Below the pieces are notes generated by a model, which was given only the letters and a program-made list of their open reading frames with translations, was not told the origin of the DNA and searched no databases. 64,000 nt of DNA from positions 1 to 64,000 of the forward strand of contig CACXAT010000003.1 of NCBI GenBank assembly GCA_902765725.1, written 5' to 3'. The stretch is from an uncultured Lachnospiraceae bacterium (GTDB lineage: Bacteria > Bacillota > Clostridia > Lachnospirales > Lachnospiraceae). The first letter of the stretch is position 1. The number at the start of each line of letters is the position of its first letter. Positions 7,591 through 16,830 of the stretch are shown piece after piece. A program made the position numbers and the translations under genes.

Positions 7591-7825
7591 ATAGAAAAGC
7601 ATGCGCGTGAAGATGTACGTAAAGGGGATGAGAAGGTATGGGGCACTGCACTGTTTCGCATCGCGCGGAAAGCATACGACGGAACAGTGATCCCCCCCGG
7701 CGGTCGGGTACATCTTCGTATGAGCGCTGAAGTGAACCGCCCGGCCGGCTTCAGTATGAATATCTGAATAACGGATCGCAGGAGACGCCTGTGGCAGCTG
7801 GTTGGCTGCCAGGGCGTCTTTTTTA
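7591..7825 (+). ncRNA. Candidate structured non-coding RNA, family not recognised
   Basis: About 235 bases between a strong promoter and a terminator, with extensive complementarity. Outer stem: GAAGATGTAC (7609-7618) with GTACATCTTC (7708-7717), a perfect 10 bp. Middle: GGGG runs near 7624 and 7640 with CCCC at 7692-7698. Inner stem: CACTGTTTCG (7649-7658) with CGGAACAGTG (7680-7689). A further hairpin CTGAAG/CTTCAG follows near 7726-7753. A weak 71-codon frame crosses the region but has no ribosome site and no known domain. The long rod with internal bubbles recalls 6S RNA; I cannot see a diagnostic motif for 6S, SRP RNA, tmRNA, RNase P or a known riboswitch. Confidence 0.6.
7783..7825 (+). 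terminator. Terminator of the candidate RNA
   Basis: A two-part stem, AGACGCC (7783-7789) with GGCGTCT (7813-7819) enclosing GGCAGC (7793-7798) with GCTGCC (7805-7810), runs into six T. Confidence 0.9.
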
Positions 7826-7981
7826 TGCAACGCAGTGGATCTTTGTGAAAATCTGCCAATTCTCTTATGCATATGATGGGCTGCGCCTGCAGCATTGATG
7901 TTTGCAAAAGGCTGTGCTATCCTCATCTTACATTTCTGAATTATTCATTTCTAAAAGCATTTCTGAAAGTGAGGTCAGTCT

Positions 7982-10900
7982 ATGAAGCATGTGCGCAGTA
8001 TTGCCTGTTTTCTCTGTTTTCTCTTTATCCTGGCCAGATGGCCGGTCTATGCGGCTGAAACGGAACCGGAAGCGGTCCCCTCTGTGATCCCTGAGACCAC
8101 GGCGCCGGAGAGCGAGAGCGTCCGGGAATCGGAGGGGCCGCCGGAAAATGGGAGCGCCGCAGAGGCAGGAGGGACGCCGGAGAGCGAGAGCGTCCGGGAA
8201 TCAGAGGGACCGCCGGAAAATGGGAGGGCCCCAGAGACGGGAGGGGCGCCGGAGAGTGAGGGTCTTCAGAATTCCGGGTATGAGGCAGACGAAGACGCGC
8301 CGGATCCGGATACAGACAGCGAGTCTGAACCGGAAGAAGAGGATGACGTCGATCCGATCTTCGGGCTGAGAGTCGGAGAGGAGATCACCATCAGCATGAG
8401 TGACCTGTGCGCGGGGGAGGGGGAGCTTCTTGCCGCGGCCGCGTCTGCCCAGGTCAAGATCAAGGTCCTTGCGAAGTACAGCTATGATGACGTGGGCCTT
8501 GGAAACGGCGGGGGGATGTATACCAATAAATATAAAGTCACATACAACGGTGCTTCAGCGATCGCCTACTGCCTGAATCCGGCGAAGGCAAATCCCAAGG
8601 AGAGTGATCATTTTTCCATACAGAGGATCGAAGACGGCAAGAAGCTGGCGAAGCTTCTGTACTATGCCCGGGCGGATGCGGCGGGCAACGGCTACTTTGC
8701 CCTGAAGCATCCCGGCTACAGTGATGCGAAGCAGTTTATCATCACACATATCGCGGCATCAAAGGTGAACGGCTCCTCCAGCTGGGACAAGAATGTATCT
8801 GCCAAAGGGATCAGCGAGGCCAACGCGCTGATCAGCTACGCGGCATCGATGCCGGCCATCAGGGATCCGAAGATCGCATTTTCGCCTGCCAGCGTGGACG
8901 CGGTCCTGAACGGCGACGTGCTGCAGACGGGGAGTGTGACTCTGGTGGCTGACACAGGGAATACAGCCGCCGTGACGCTTCCTGCGGGGGTGTACCTGAA
9001 TAACCAGACCGCTCCCGAACGGTCGGGCAGCGGCGGAGTTACCCTTGCAGCGGGCGATGTATTTTCACTGGAATATCATTCTCCTGCGATCTGCAATCTG
9101 GCCGTGACGGTCAGCGCGGCCGGCATGCTGACCAGGGATTACAATGCCTACAAGATCTTCACGGATACGGATACCCAGAACCTTGGACTGATCTTCGCGG
9201 ATGCCATAACCGACGAGAATCAGGCTTCGCTGACAGCCAGATTCACCCCGGATGTCACGGTGTATGCCCGCAAGGTGGACAGTGATACGGAGCACGGTCT
9301 TCAGGGCGCGGTGTTTGGCCTGTACGCGCAGCAGGACATGACAGAAGCGGACGGTGCAGTCAGAAAGCAGGATGAGCTGATCGAAAGCGCTGTGACGGAC
9401 GCGGAAGGGAGGGCACAGTTTACCCATAAACTGACGGTCGGCCTTCCGTACTATGTGAAGGAAGATCAGGCACCTGCCGGATATCAGATCAATACCCGGG
9501 ACAGAATGCCGGTGCTCTTCAACATGCCCTCGGGAAGCGGCGTCCCCCAGACGATGGAACAGGTCTTTAAGAATGATGTGGTGAAGGGCCGGATCCGGCT
9601 TGTAAAAACAGACAGCCTCAAGGGCACGCAGCCTCAGGGAGATGCTGTTTTGTCCGGCGCTGTATACGGATTGTATGCCAGAGAGGATATCTGCAGTCCG
9701 GATCAGAGCGGACAGATCCTGTATCATGCAGGGGAGCTGGTAAGAGAGGGAGAGACGGACGAGGATGCGTCGATTCTGTGGGAGGATCTTCCGCTCGGAA
9801 AATATTATGTAAAAGAGATCTCTCCCTCTGAAGGGTACACACTGGATGATACAGAGTATGAGACAGAGCTGGTATGCGTTGACGCGGACAATCCCGTAGT
9901 CAGCGCGGATCTGACTGTGACAGAAGAGGTGATCCGGCAGGCGTTCTCCCTGAAGAAGCTCTCGGACGGGGGAGCAGAGCCCATCCCGCTTGCGGGCGCG
10001 GGATTCAAGGCATGGCTCGTGAGCTCCCTGAAGAAGGAGGGAGAGGAATACGACCTGTCCGGGGCGGAGCCCGTAGTGCTGTGCGAAGACGGTTCTACGG
10101 AGCTTTTCACCGATGAGAAGGGGATGGCGGTGTCGGTACCGCTTCCCTACGGGACCTATCTGGTCAGGGAGACCACGGTGCCTCAGGACCACCTTCCGGT
10201 CGAAGATATCATGATCAGCATCCGCAAGGACAGCCCGGATGAGCCGCTGCCCGCCGAAGAGCTTACAGACTGCAAGGTTCGGGGGCAGATACGGCTCCTG
10301 AAGAGAGGACCTGTGCTGACCGGCTACAGCGGGCAGAAGTTCCTGTATGAGACCAGGGGACTTGCAGGCGCCATCTTCGAGGTGAAGGCAGCTCAGGATA
10401 TCTTCCGCACCGACTCGGAAGGATATGAGAATGGACCTCAGACGGTTCTGTACGAGAATGGTCAGACCGTTGCCGTGCTGACTACGGACAGCAGCGGGGT
10501 GGCAATATCGCAGGAGCTTCCCCTGGGAAGCTATACGGTCAGGGAGACCACAGCTCCCTACGGGACAGTGCTGGTCGATAAAACCTATGAGGTGCAGCTT
10601 GAGGGCGACGGGGAGAGTCAGCTGGTGACAGAGGATCTGGAGATCGATGATCCGAGGCAGAAAGTCGCAATCAGGATCACAAAGTGCAACGGAAAAACCG
10701 GGAACACACCTCTTAGCGGCGCTGAATTCACGCTGTATGCGAAGGAGGATATCCATGCCAGAAGCGAAGACGGGAAGGCGCAGGGACGGCTCCTTGTGCG
10801 CGCGGGGACAGCTCTGGCCAGGGCTGTAAGCGGCAGGGACGGACAGCTGACCTTTGATCTGGACCTTCCACACGGCAGATACTATGTGCAGGAGTCCAGG

Positions 10901-11167
10901 GCGCCGAAGGGCTACCTGCTTGATAAACAGAGATATGACTGTGACTGCAGCTATGGAGATCAGAATAAGGAGAGCATGGAGGTCGGCCTGAAGATCCACA
11001 ATGAACCGCTGAAGGAAACAGCCTCAGGATCCGCCCCTCGGACAGGGGATCCGGCAAGGCCCGGCATTTTCTTCCTTCTGCTGATCGCAGCGCTGGCTGT
11101 CATCGCATCTGGTATCGGGAAACTGCTGCGGGTCTCTCAGGAAGGCGGCTGCTTTGGCAGAAAATGA
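7982..11167 (+). CDS. CnaB/SpaA-type surface protein with sortase-like anchor
   Basis: Predicted cell-wall adhesin or pilin-like protein of 1061 residues. A signal peptide covers about residues 1-26. It is followed by a Glu/Pro/Ser-rich segment with two copies of an ESESVRESEGPPENG unit. A domain at about 160-265 resembles thioester-type adhesin heads (AYCLNPAK, then FIITHIAAS), although the usual Gln of the second motif is not evident. Five prealbumin-like CnaB modules follow, marked by repeated LxGAxFxLYA starts and YYVKE/YYVQE ends followed by Pro-x-Gly-Tyr. The C-terminus has PRTGD at 1019-1023, a hydrophobic helix and a basic/polar tail, a non-canonical variant of LPXTG. No sortase gene is in the window. 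Confidence 0.85.
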   Translation: MKHVRSIACFLCFLFILARWPVYAAETEPEAVPSVIPETTAPESESVRESEGPPENGSAAEAGGTPESESVRESEGPPENGRAPETGGAPESEGLQNSGYEADEDAPDPDTDSESEPEEEDDVDPIFGLRVGEEITISMSDLCAGEGELLAAAASAQVKIKVLAKYSYDDVGLGNGGGMYTNKYKVTYNGASAIAYCLNPAKANPKESDHFSIQRIEDGKKLAKLLYYARADAAGNGYFALKHPGYSDAKQFIITHIAASKVNGSSSWDKNVSAKGISEANALISYAASMPAIRDPKIAFSPASVDAVLNGDVLQTGSVTLVADTGNTAAVTLPAGVYLNNQTAPERSGSGGVTLAAGDVFSLEYHSPAICNLAVTVSAAGMLTRDYNAYKIFTDTDTQNLGLIFADAITDENQASLTARFTPDVTVYARKVDSDTEHGLQGAVFGLYAQQDMTEADGAVRKQDELIESAVTDAEGRAQFTHKLTVGLPYYVKEDQAPAGYQINTRDRMPVLFNMPSGSGVPQTMEQVFKNDVVKGRIRLVKTDSLKGTQPQGDAVLSGAVYGLYAREDICSPDQSGQILYHAGELVREGETDEDASILWEDLPLGKYYVKEISPSEGYTLDDTEYETELVCVDADNPVVSADLTVTEEVIRQAFSLKKLSDGGAEPIPLAGAGFKAWLVSSLKKEGEEYDLSGAEPVVLCEDGSTELFTDEKGMAVSVPLPYGTYLVRETTVPQDHLPVEDIMISIRKDSPDEPLPAEELTDCKVRGQIRLLKRGPVLTGYSGQKFLYETRGLAGAIFEVKAAQDIFRTDSEGYENGPQTVLYENGQTVAVLTTDSSGVAISQELPLGSYTVRETTAPYGTVLVDKTYEVQLEGDGESQLVTEDLEIDDPRQKVAIRITKCNGKTGNTPLSGAEFTLYAKEDIHARSEDGKAQGRLLVRAGTALARAVSGRDGQLTFDLDLPHGRYYVQESRAPKGYLLDKQRYDCDCSYGDQNKESMEVGLKIHNEPLKETASGSAPRTGDPARPGIFFLLLIAALAVIASGIGKLLRVSQEGGCFGRK

Positions 11168-11294
11168 AATAATCTGATCAGCAACGCCGCAGCCGCCTTC
11201 TCAGCTCAGCGTGGCAGACATTGAACAGGTGTGATAGAATAGCTTCGTATCTTTGTTATGACCCTGCAGGGTCTGATGTGAGACGGGTATTCTT

Positions 11295-12476
11295 ATGAGA
11301 AACTGGTGGAGAACGATTAAAAGAAACCTGGATGCCCCGTGGGCGGCATATACATTTGCCATCTGTTCGGGCGTTGTCCTGTTCCTGATCCTTTCGCACA
11401 TATCCGTGCTGTGGGACGCATTGGGGGCTTTCTACAACTATATCGCTCCTGTAGTGATCGGAATCGCAATCGCCTACGTGCTGGATCCGATGGTAAAGTT
11501 CTGGGAACAGAAGGTGTTCCGCAAGCTGAGCGAAAAGGCGGCAAGACGTCTGGGCGTGACGATCACATTTGCGCTTCTGATCGTGTTTTTTACGATCCTT
11601 CTGGTAGCCATGATCCCGCAGCTGGTTTCCAGCATACAGATGTTTATCTCAAACCTGGGTTCCTATGCCCGCTCCCTGAACGGAATGCTTCAGAATCTGC
11701 AGGAATTCGCCGCGCAGCACAATGTGGACATATCGAAGTTCACGACTTCCGTAGGAGACATGGTCGGATCGCTGACGGATATCCTCCCGAAGAGTCTCAA
11801 CGGGATCCTGAATACAACGATCTCCTATGGTGTCGACATCTTTAACGGCGTGATCTCGACCATCATCGCGATCTACATCCTGCTGGGCAAGAAGAGCCTT
11901 CTGGCGGGTCTCAAGCGGCTGTGGAGGGCTCTGACAAATGAGCGCTCCTACCAGAGGTCCTATGACTTCCTGGGCCGGTGCAATGAGATCATGATCAAGT
12001 TCATCCTGAATGATCTGCTGGACGGACTGATCATCGGCATTACGAATGCGGTCTTCATGCTGATCGCCGGATATCCCTATGTACCGCTGATCTCTGTGGT
12101 CGTCGGAGTAACCAACCTGGCACCGACCTTCGGACCGATCCTCGGCGCGGTGATCGGGGCTGCGATCCTGGTACTGATCAACCCGCTGTATGCACTTGGT
12201 TTCCTGATCTTTACCATCATTCTTCAGACCGTTGACGGCTATATCATCAAGCCGAAGCTGTTCGGCGGGCAGCTGGGAGTTCAGTCAATCTGGATCCTGA
12301 TGGCTTTGATCGTGTTCGGAAGAATGTGGGGTGTCGTGGGAATCCTCCTGGCGATCCCGATCGCAGCGATTCTGGATTACATCATCCGGGACGGCCTGCT
12401 GGTGTGGCTGGAGCGAAGAAGAAGCAGAAGAGATGCCGCTGCAGCCAGAGCATCTGGGGAAGACCAGAAGAACTGA
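11295..12476 (+). CDS. AI-2E family transporter (PerM-like)
   Basis: Integral membrane protein of 393 residues. Hydrophobic helices near residues 15-75 are followed by an amphipathic extracytoplasmic segment, then a C-terminal helical bundle with the family signatures GVTNLAPTFGPILGA and DGYIIKPKLFGG. Members are variously linked to AI-2 export, Na+/H+ antiport or unknown solutes, so the substrate cannot be assigned. The ribosome site before 11295 is weak. The C-terminus is highly basic (ERRRSRRD). It stands alone, ended by a strong hairpin. Confidence 0.85.
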   Translation: MRNWWRTIKRNLDAPWAAYTFAICSGVVLFLILSHISVLWDALGAFYNYIAPVVIGIAIAYVLDPMVKFWEQKVFRKLSEKAARRLGVTITFALLIVFFTILLVAMIPQLVSSIQMFISNLGSYARSLNGMLQNLQEFAAQHNVDISKFTTSVGDMVGSLTDILPKSLNGILNTTISYGVDIFNGVISTIIAIYILLGKKSLLAGLKRLWRALTNERSYQRSYDFLGRCNEIMIKFILNDLLDGLIIGITNAVFMLIAGYPYVPLISVVVGVTNLAPTFGPILGAVIGAAILVLINPLYALGFLIFTIILQTVDGYIIKPKLFGGQLGVQSIWILMALIVFGRMWGVVGILLAIPIAAILDYIIRDGLLVWLERRRSRRDAAAARASGEDQKN

Positions 12477-12530
12477 GAGGATCAGGATAAAGGATCAGGG
12501 TACACCTGAAACAAAACAGTACAGACTACA

Positions 12531-12570
12531 ACACCCCGTATCAGGCGTGCCTGATACGGGGTGTGTTTTA
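12531..12570 (+). terminator. Terminator after the AI-2E family gene
   Basis: A perfect 15-bp stem, ACACCCCGTATCAGG (12531-12545) with CCTGATACGGGGTGT (12550-12564), is followed by GTTTTAT. Confidence 0.9.
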
Positions 12571-12617
12571 TGCTTCGGTATAGATTAATGTGATCTGTCA
12601 GGTTCTGCCGGATGCCA

Positions 12618-14273
12618 TCAGCTCTCGCCGTTGGCGACCACCGGAGTCGGGCGGTTCTCATTGAAGACGCCTTCCAGATTAATGAGCTGGCTGAGAGAGG
12701 AATCCTCTCCGTTCATGGCCAGATACAGACGATATCCGTCTACATCGATACGGCCCTGCCTGACATATCCGTCTGTGATCTGCACCCAGTAGGGAACGGA
12801 TCCGTCTACATTGCAGTAGAAGTGATAGCCGACGGAATTGTAGTAATCATACTTTTCATTTCCGCTGTAGCCTTCCCAGTTGCCGATGTCATTGCCGTGG
12901 GCGAAGATGATCGTATCGACCGGGCCGACGATCGGCTCTACGGTAGCTACCCATTTCTCGTTGTCTGTGCGGAGCGTGTCAACGCTCTTATCCGTGACGG
13001 ACAGATGTCCCCAGGTGTGGGATGCGAATTCCCATCCTTCTTCCTTCAGGGCATTGGCGATAACCGTTGCGTCCGCTACATCCTGATCGTAATTGTAATC
13101 CGGATGGGCGTCGAGCCATGCCCGCTGGTCTTCCATCAGATTCTCCTGGAGCAGGTAGTCCGTATCCGTGCGGTAGCCGAAGACTCCGTTGTAACCGGTC
13201 ATCGCGAGGATGCCGCGGGCTCCGTGGTAGGCTCCGTCCGGATGCTCCTTCAGGAAGCTGTTCAGTCTCGGGACTACGTCATAGTCGCCGACGGTCGTGT
13301 TGCCGGCCGCATCCGTGTAGAGGCACTTGACCTCGCCATTTTCATCGAGCACCAGCTTCTCCGGGAAGCTTGCCGCTGCGTAGGAATGATAATAGCTCAG
13401 GTCATCTACGGACAGGACGATCGCCTTCTTGCCCTCGGGAAGCTTCAGCTCGGTGTTCGGAGCAAAATGTACATTCCCGTCTGCGTCCGTAGTCTGGACG
13501 ACCAGATCGCGGAGACGGACATATACATATCCCGCATCGTACAGGCGCTGGGTGATCATATCGAATTCATCGACTGTTACCATCCACGCATTGTAGCCGT
13601 CCACGGCACTCTGACCAAGCGCTTCCACATCGAAGGCCTTCGAAGTGGAGTTGAGCAGCGAGTGGTAGAAGATATGGGGAACCGTCGTGGGCTCCACCGG
13701 GACACAGGCGTCTCTCTGAGTGGTGTAATCGGTGATCATCTGCTGGATGGAGGCATCCGTATCATAGCCGGAGATGCTCATCAGCTTTGCGATCGCGCCA
13801 TCGTAATCATAGCCGGCGGCAAGAAGCTGTGCCTCGCTGATCAGCTGCTGTGCCTGGGTACTGCCGGAAGGCTCTGTGACAGGCTGCGTCTGGGCCTCTG
13901 TCTGCACCTCGGTCTGGACAGCGGCAGGCGCGGCTGTCTCCGGAGTGGTCTGTGATTCAGACTGGGCGCTGAGCTGATTCTCGATCGCGCTGAGAAGGGG
14001 ATTGCCATCTTCCTTCTCTACGACATCCGTCGATCCGGTCTTGACCTGGGGACGGGCCCCGAGAAATGCCGGCCACGGAAGATCCGCGTCTCTTGGTACC
14101 AGGAAAAATGCGTAAACCGCGGCGCAGGCTGCGACCAGGCAGAGAATTACGATGGTAGTGAACGCTACCTTCAGTTTATGATCCTTTCTGCGCCTTGCCC
14201 TTCGTCTGCGGGCGGCTTCCTCCATCTGCGCCTCAGTCATAAAGGAATTGTCTCTGCGATCCTCTCTAGCCAT
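12618..14273 (-). CDS. Membrane-anchored polysaccharide deacetylase-like protein
   Basis: Predicted cell-surface carbohydrate esterase of 551 residues. A short cytoplasmic head rich in Arg (about residues 20-33) precedes one membrane helix (about 36-56). A Gln/Thr/Glu-rich linker follows, then a NodB-like deacetylase domain. The domain shows the Asp pair in VLSVDDLSYY and the metal-binding HxxxH in ASHTWGHLS, and ends in IIFAHGND. The likely substrate is peptidoglycan or another envelope polymer. It is divergently transcribed from the SH3-domain gene, which also has an N-terminal anchor, so both may act on the wall. Confidence 0.8.
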   Translation of the reverse strand: MAREDRRDNSFMTEAQMEEAARRRRARRRKDHKLKVAFTTIVILCLVAACAAVYAFFLVPRDADLPWPAFLGARPQVKTGSTDVVEKEDGNPLLSAIENQLSAQSESQTTPETAAPAAVQTEVQTEAQTQPVTEPSGSTQAQQLISEAQLLAAGYDYDGAIAKLMSISGYDTDASIQQMITDYTTQRDACVPVEPTTVPHIFYHSLLNSTSKAFDVEALGQSAVDGYNAWMVTVDEFDMITQRLYDAGYVYVRLRDLVVQTTDADGNVHFAPNTELKLPEGKKAIVLSVDDLSYYHSYAAASFPEKLVLDENGEVKCLYTDAAGNTTVGDYDVVPRLNSFLKEHPDGAYHGARGILAMTGYNGVFGYRTDTDYLLQENLMEDQRAWLDAHPDYNYDQDVADATVIANALKEEGWEFASHTWGHLSVTDKSVDTLRTDNEKWVATVEPIVGPVDTIIFAHGNDIGNWEGYSGNEKYDYYNSVGYHFYCNVDGSVPYWVQITDGYVRQGRIDVDGYRLYLAMNGEDSSLSQLINLEGVFNENRPTPVVANGES

Positions 14274-14389
14274 ACCGGTCTCCCCTCTTAATTCCCCTCT
14301 GTATATGGATGATAAATACTATGATAAATACTATATAAATATAACTGATATATCTTACCACATCCTGTAAGAGGCAGGCAACAAAAGGG

Positions 14390-14418
14390 TTGAAGACACG
14401 CGAAAAATCTATTATGAT
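14390..14418 (+). promoter_or_regulatory. Promoter of the SH3-domain protein gene
   Basis: TTGAAG (14390-14395), a 17-base spacer and TATGAT (14413-14418). A strong AAGGGGAGG ribosome site follows just before the start at 14454. Confidence 0.65.
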
Positions 14419-14453
14419 AAACGAGTCGGGGAGTCTGTAAGGGGAGGTTTACT

Positions 14454-15899
14454 ATGCACAACTCATCTGGAAATAAAAACAGCGGCGGAGATGCGTTCCG
14501 GGAGTGGCTTTCGGATCGTCTTCGCTATTTTATTTTACTGATCGCGCTTGCGATCGCGGTTACAGCCATCACCATGGTCTCGTCGCTGATCGACAGCAAT
14601 ATGAGCCGCAGCAACAGAAGTGCCGGCGGCGCAGGAACAGCGTCTGATGTAAAGTCTGAGAAAGAGACGCAGGAGGCTATCGTGATCCTCTCTTCGGAGG
14701 AAACGGCTCCGCAGACTGATCCGGAGAGCGCTCCGGCAGCCGTGAAGGCAGAGACGGACTCCGCTGACGGGCAGGATGCAGAGGAAGTGAAGGAATCAGA
14801 GACGCAGGCTGCTGCAGAGGTGGAAGAGACAGCCGCGGAAGAGACAGCCGCGGAAGAGACCGTAGGTGCTGCAGAGGCACAGAGCGAGGAAGCTGCAGAG
14901 AAGGTGACCGAGGCTGCCGAAGTACAGACCGAGGAAGCTGCAGAGAAGGCGACCGAGGCTGCCGAAGCGCAGAGCGAGGAAGTATCAGAGAAGGCGACCG
15001 AGGCTGCCGAAGCACAGAGCGAGGAAGTCACGCAGAAAGCGACCGAGGCTGCCGAAGCACAGAGCGAGAAAGCTACAGAGAAGGCGACCGAGGCCGCAGA
15101 AGCGCAGACCGAGAAAGTCACGCAGAAAGCGACCGAGGCTGCAGAAGAGACGGTTCCGGAAGAGACCTCCGTGAAAGAATCGGAAGCATCTGAAGAGGAG
15201 ACTGTTCAGGCGGCCGAAAAGACGGAAGCAGCCGTAGAAGAGTCTGAAGAGGCTACGGAGAAAACGAAGAAGTCCATCGGACTCACAACGACCAGCTCGA
15301 CTGAGAAGACTGTCAACGCAAGCTCAGACAGCAAGAAGCCGGTCACGGCGGCAACTCTTGCCGGCGTCGGCTCCGAAGAGATTGAGACAGAGACGGAGAG
15401 CAGGGTCAGCACCGGCAGCGTCACTGTCAGGCGTGCGTCGAACGCGGCGGTCGTAACTGCGCTGGTGAGCGGTGGATCCTCCACCAGCGGAAACAGAGCG
15501 TCTGTCACCAATATGGATACCGGCAGCACGACCGGTACCTACCGCAGAGTGACTGGCACAGATACCGCTCCGGCAGCACTTCCCTCAGGAGGAGCTTCGG
15601 ATACGGATTATTCGGGCGGCGTGATCGAGACGGCAGGGAGCACCCAGACCGCAGGCAGTGATGTCGTGGTCGAAGCTCCGCAGCCAGTCGTCGAACCGGT
15701 GGCACCGTCTGCACCGGAGCCGGAATACCGCACGATCATAAGCGCCTGCAACATCCGCAGCTATCCGGATTACGGCGACAATGTGATCGGACAGCTGTAC
15801 GGCGGTGAGACCGTTCTGTTCTATGGCCTTGAAGGAGGCTGGGACAAGATCGAATACAATGGGATCGTAGGTTATATAGGACCGAAGTTCCTGCAGTAA
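14454..15899 (+). CDS. Membrane-anchored Ala/Glu/Thr-rich repeat protein with C-terminal SH3 domain
   Basis: The 481-residue protein has one N-terminal membrane helix (about residues 26-45). A long acidic low-complexity stalk follows, with about six 15-residue repeats of the type ATEAAEAQSEEVSEK between residues 138 and 230. A Ser/Thr/Gly-rich region leads to a C-terminal bacterial SH3 domain (about 425-481; NIRSYPDYGDNVIGQL, then GYIGPKFL). Such domains bind peptidoglycan, so the stalk may place the domain in the wall. The start at 14454 is fixed by GGGGAGG. It is followed by a terminator. Confidence 0.75.
   Translation: MHNSSGNKNSGGDAFREWLSDRLRYFILLIALAIAVTAITMVSSLIDSNMSRSNRSAGGAGTASDVKSEKETQEAIVILSSEETAPQTDPESAPAAVKAETDSADGQDAEEVKESETQAAAEVEETAAEETAAEETVGAAEAQSEEAAEKVTEAAEVQTEEAAEKATEAAEAQSEEVSEKATEAAEAQSEEVTQKATEAAEAQSEKATEKATEAAEAQTEKVTQKATEAAEETVPEETSVKESEASEEETVQAAEKTEAAVEESEEATEKTKKSIGLTTTSSTEKTVNASSDSKKPVTAATLAGVGSEEIETETESRVSTGSVTVRRASNAAVVTALVSGGSSTSGNRASVTNMDTGSTTGTYRRVTGTDTAPAALPSGGASDTDYSGGVIETAGSTQTAGSDVVVEAPQPVVEPVAPSAPEPEYRTIISACNIRSYPDYGDNVIGQLYGGETVLFYGLEGGWDKIEYNGIVGYIGPKFLQ
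14865..15142 (+). repeat. 45-bp tandem repeat within the SH3-domain gene
   Basis: Six or so imperfect copies of a 45-bp unit beginning GCGACCGAGGCTGCCGAAG encode the 15-residue Ala/Glu/Gln repeat. Copies differ at a few codons, mostly AGC/ACC and GTA/GCT. The unit keeps frame, so copy-number change would only alter stalk length. Confidence 0.85.
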
Positions 15900-15921
15900 G
15901 AGAAAACAGACAGAGCAATCG

Positions 15922-15948
15922 AAGGGGCCGGGAATCCGGCCCCTTTTT
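15922..15948 (+). terminator. Terminator after the SH3-domain gene
   Basis: GGGGCCGG (15924-15931) pairs with CCGGCCCC (15936-15943), followed by TTTTT. Confidence 0.9.
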
Positions 15949-15978
15949 GATGGGTGGAAGAGATAAAAACCCCTTTTC

Positions 15979-16007
15979 TTGACAGAACGGGCCAAGCGGT
16001 GTAATAT
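15979..16007 (+). promoter_or_regulatory. Promoter of the hemolysin III-like gene
   Basis: TTGACA (15979-15984), a 17-base spacer and TAATAT (16002-16007). The ~95-base leader holds a small hairpin, GTAGT (16023-16027) with ACTAC (16034-16038). Confidence 0.75.
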
Positions 16008-16105
16008 CTAGAATACACAATGTAGTATTAAAAACTACGTTGCACGATTCGCGAAACTGCTGCAGCTCGTTTGCGGCTCATACGCTTGGAAGGGGGGACA
16101 CCTGT

Positions 16106-16753
16106 ATGTCAGTATCAATCAGAGAACCCGGAAGTGCGATTACACACGCAATTGGAATCATGATGGCGCTGGTCGCTGCCATCCCGCTGTTATCAAAAGC
16201 AGGCCAGAGTTCACCGCAGAGTCTGGCCGCGGCCATGATCTTTCTGCTGAGCCTGGCGGCGCTGTATTCCGCCAGCACCATATACCACTCGGTGGTTGTG
16301 CCGAAGAAGATCCTGCGGTATTTCCAGAAAGCAGATCACATGATGATCTTCGTGCTGATCGCGGGGACCTACACGCCGGTCTGCATGCTTACCCTGCACG
16401 GCAGGAGCGGAAACCTGATGCTGATTGTGATCTGGACGCTGGCTGTGATCGGCATGTTCGTCAAGATGTGCTGGATCACCTGTCCCAAGTGGTTCTCCTC
16501 GGTGATCTATATCGCTATGGGATGGTCCTGCGTGATCATCATGAAACCGCTGATCGGGGCATTTGACCTGGCAGCCCTGGCGTGGCTTGCAGGGGGCGGC
16601 ATCATCTATACGATCGGAGGCGTGATCTACGCGCTGAAGCTCCCGCTGTTCAACAGCAGGCACAAGAACTTCGGAAGCCATGAGATCTTCCACCTGTTCG
16701 TGCTGGCGGGGAGCCTGTGCCACATTATATTCATATATAAGTATGTCCTGTGA
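16106..16753 (+). CDS. Hemolysin III/TrhA family membrane protein (PAQR-like)
   Basis: The 215-residue integral membrane protein has seven predicted helices. The family's conserved metal-site residues are visible: Ser and His in SASTIYHS, Asp in QKADHMMIFVLIAGTYTP, and the C-terminal HEIFHLFVLAGSLCH. Members include Bacillus hemolysin III and E. coli TrhA/YqfA, which affects membrane energetics; the name does not imply a toxin. The start at 16106 has a GGGGGG ribosome site; the frame is open upstream but without a better site. Confidence 0.88.
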   Translation: MSVSIREPGSAITHAIGIMMALVAAIPLLSKAGQSSPQSLAAAMIFLLSLAALYSASTIYHSVVVPKKILRYFQKADHMMIFVLIAGTYTPVCMLTLHGRSGNLMLIVIWTLAVIGMFVKMCWITCPKWFSSVIYIAMGWSCVIIMKPLIGAFDLAALAWLAGGGIIYTIGGVIYALKLPLFNSRHKNFGSHEIFHLFVLAGSLCHIIFIYKYVL

Positions 16754-16830
16754 TATTTGGCTTGCCTGCAATGTTATTTTATGATATCTTTTTCCGGTTG
16801 GCGTAAAAAAGCACAGGAACAGATATTATT

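Noticed and set aside
7552-7767. A 71-codon plus-strand frame after copA
   Set aside because: Its start lies upstream of the -10 box of the promoter, it has no ribosome site, and it crosses strong RNA stems; the region is better explained as a non-coding RNA.
9065-10999. A 644-codon minus-strand frame inside the CnaB surface protein gene
   Set aside because: No domain, no start signals, and the plus-strand gene has a complete surface-protein architecture.
12612-13955. Plus-strand frame opposite the deacetylase gene
   Set aside because: Antisense to a gene with catalytic motifs and a membrane anchor; no recognisable protein family.
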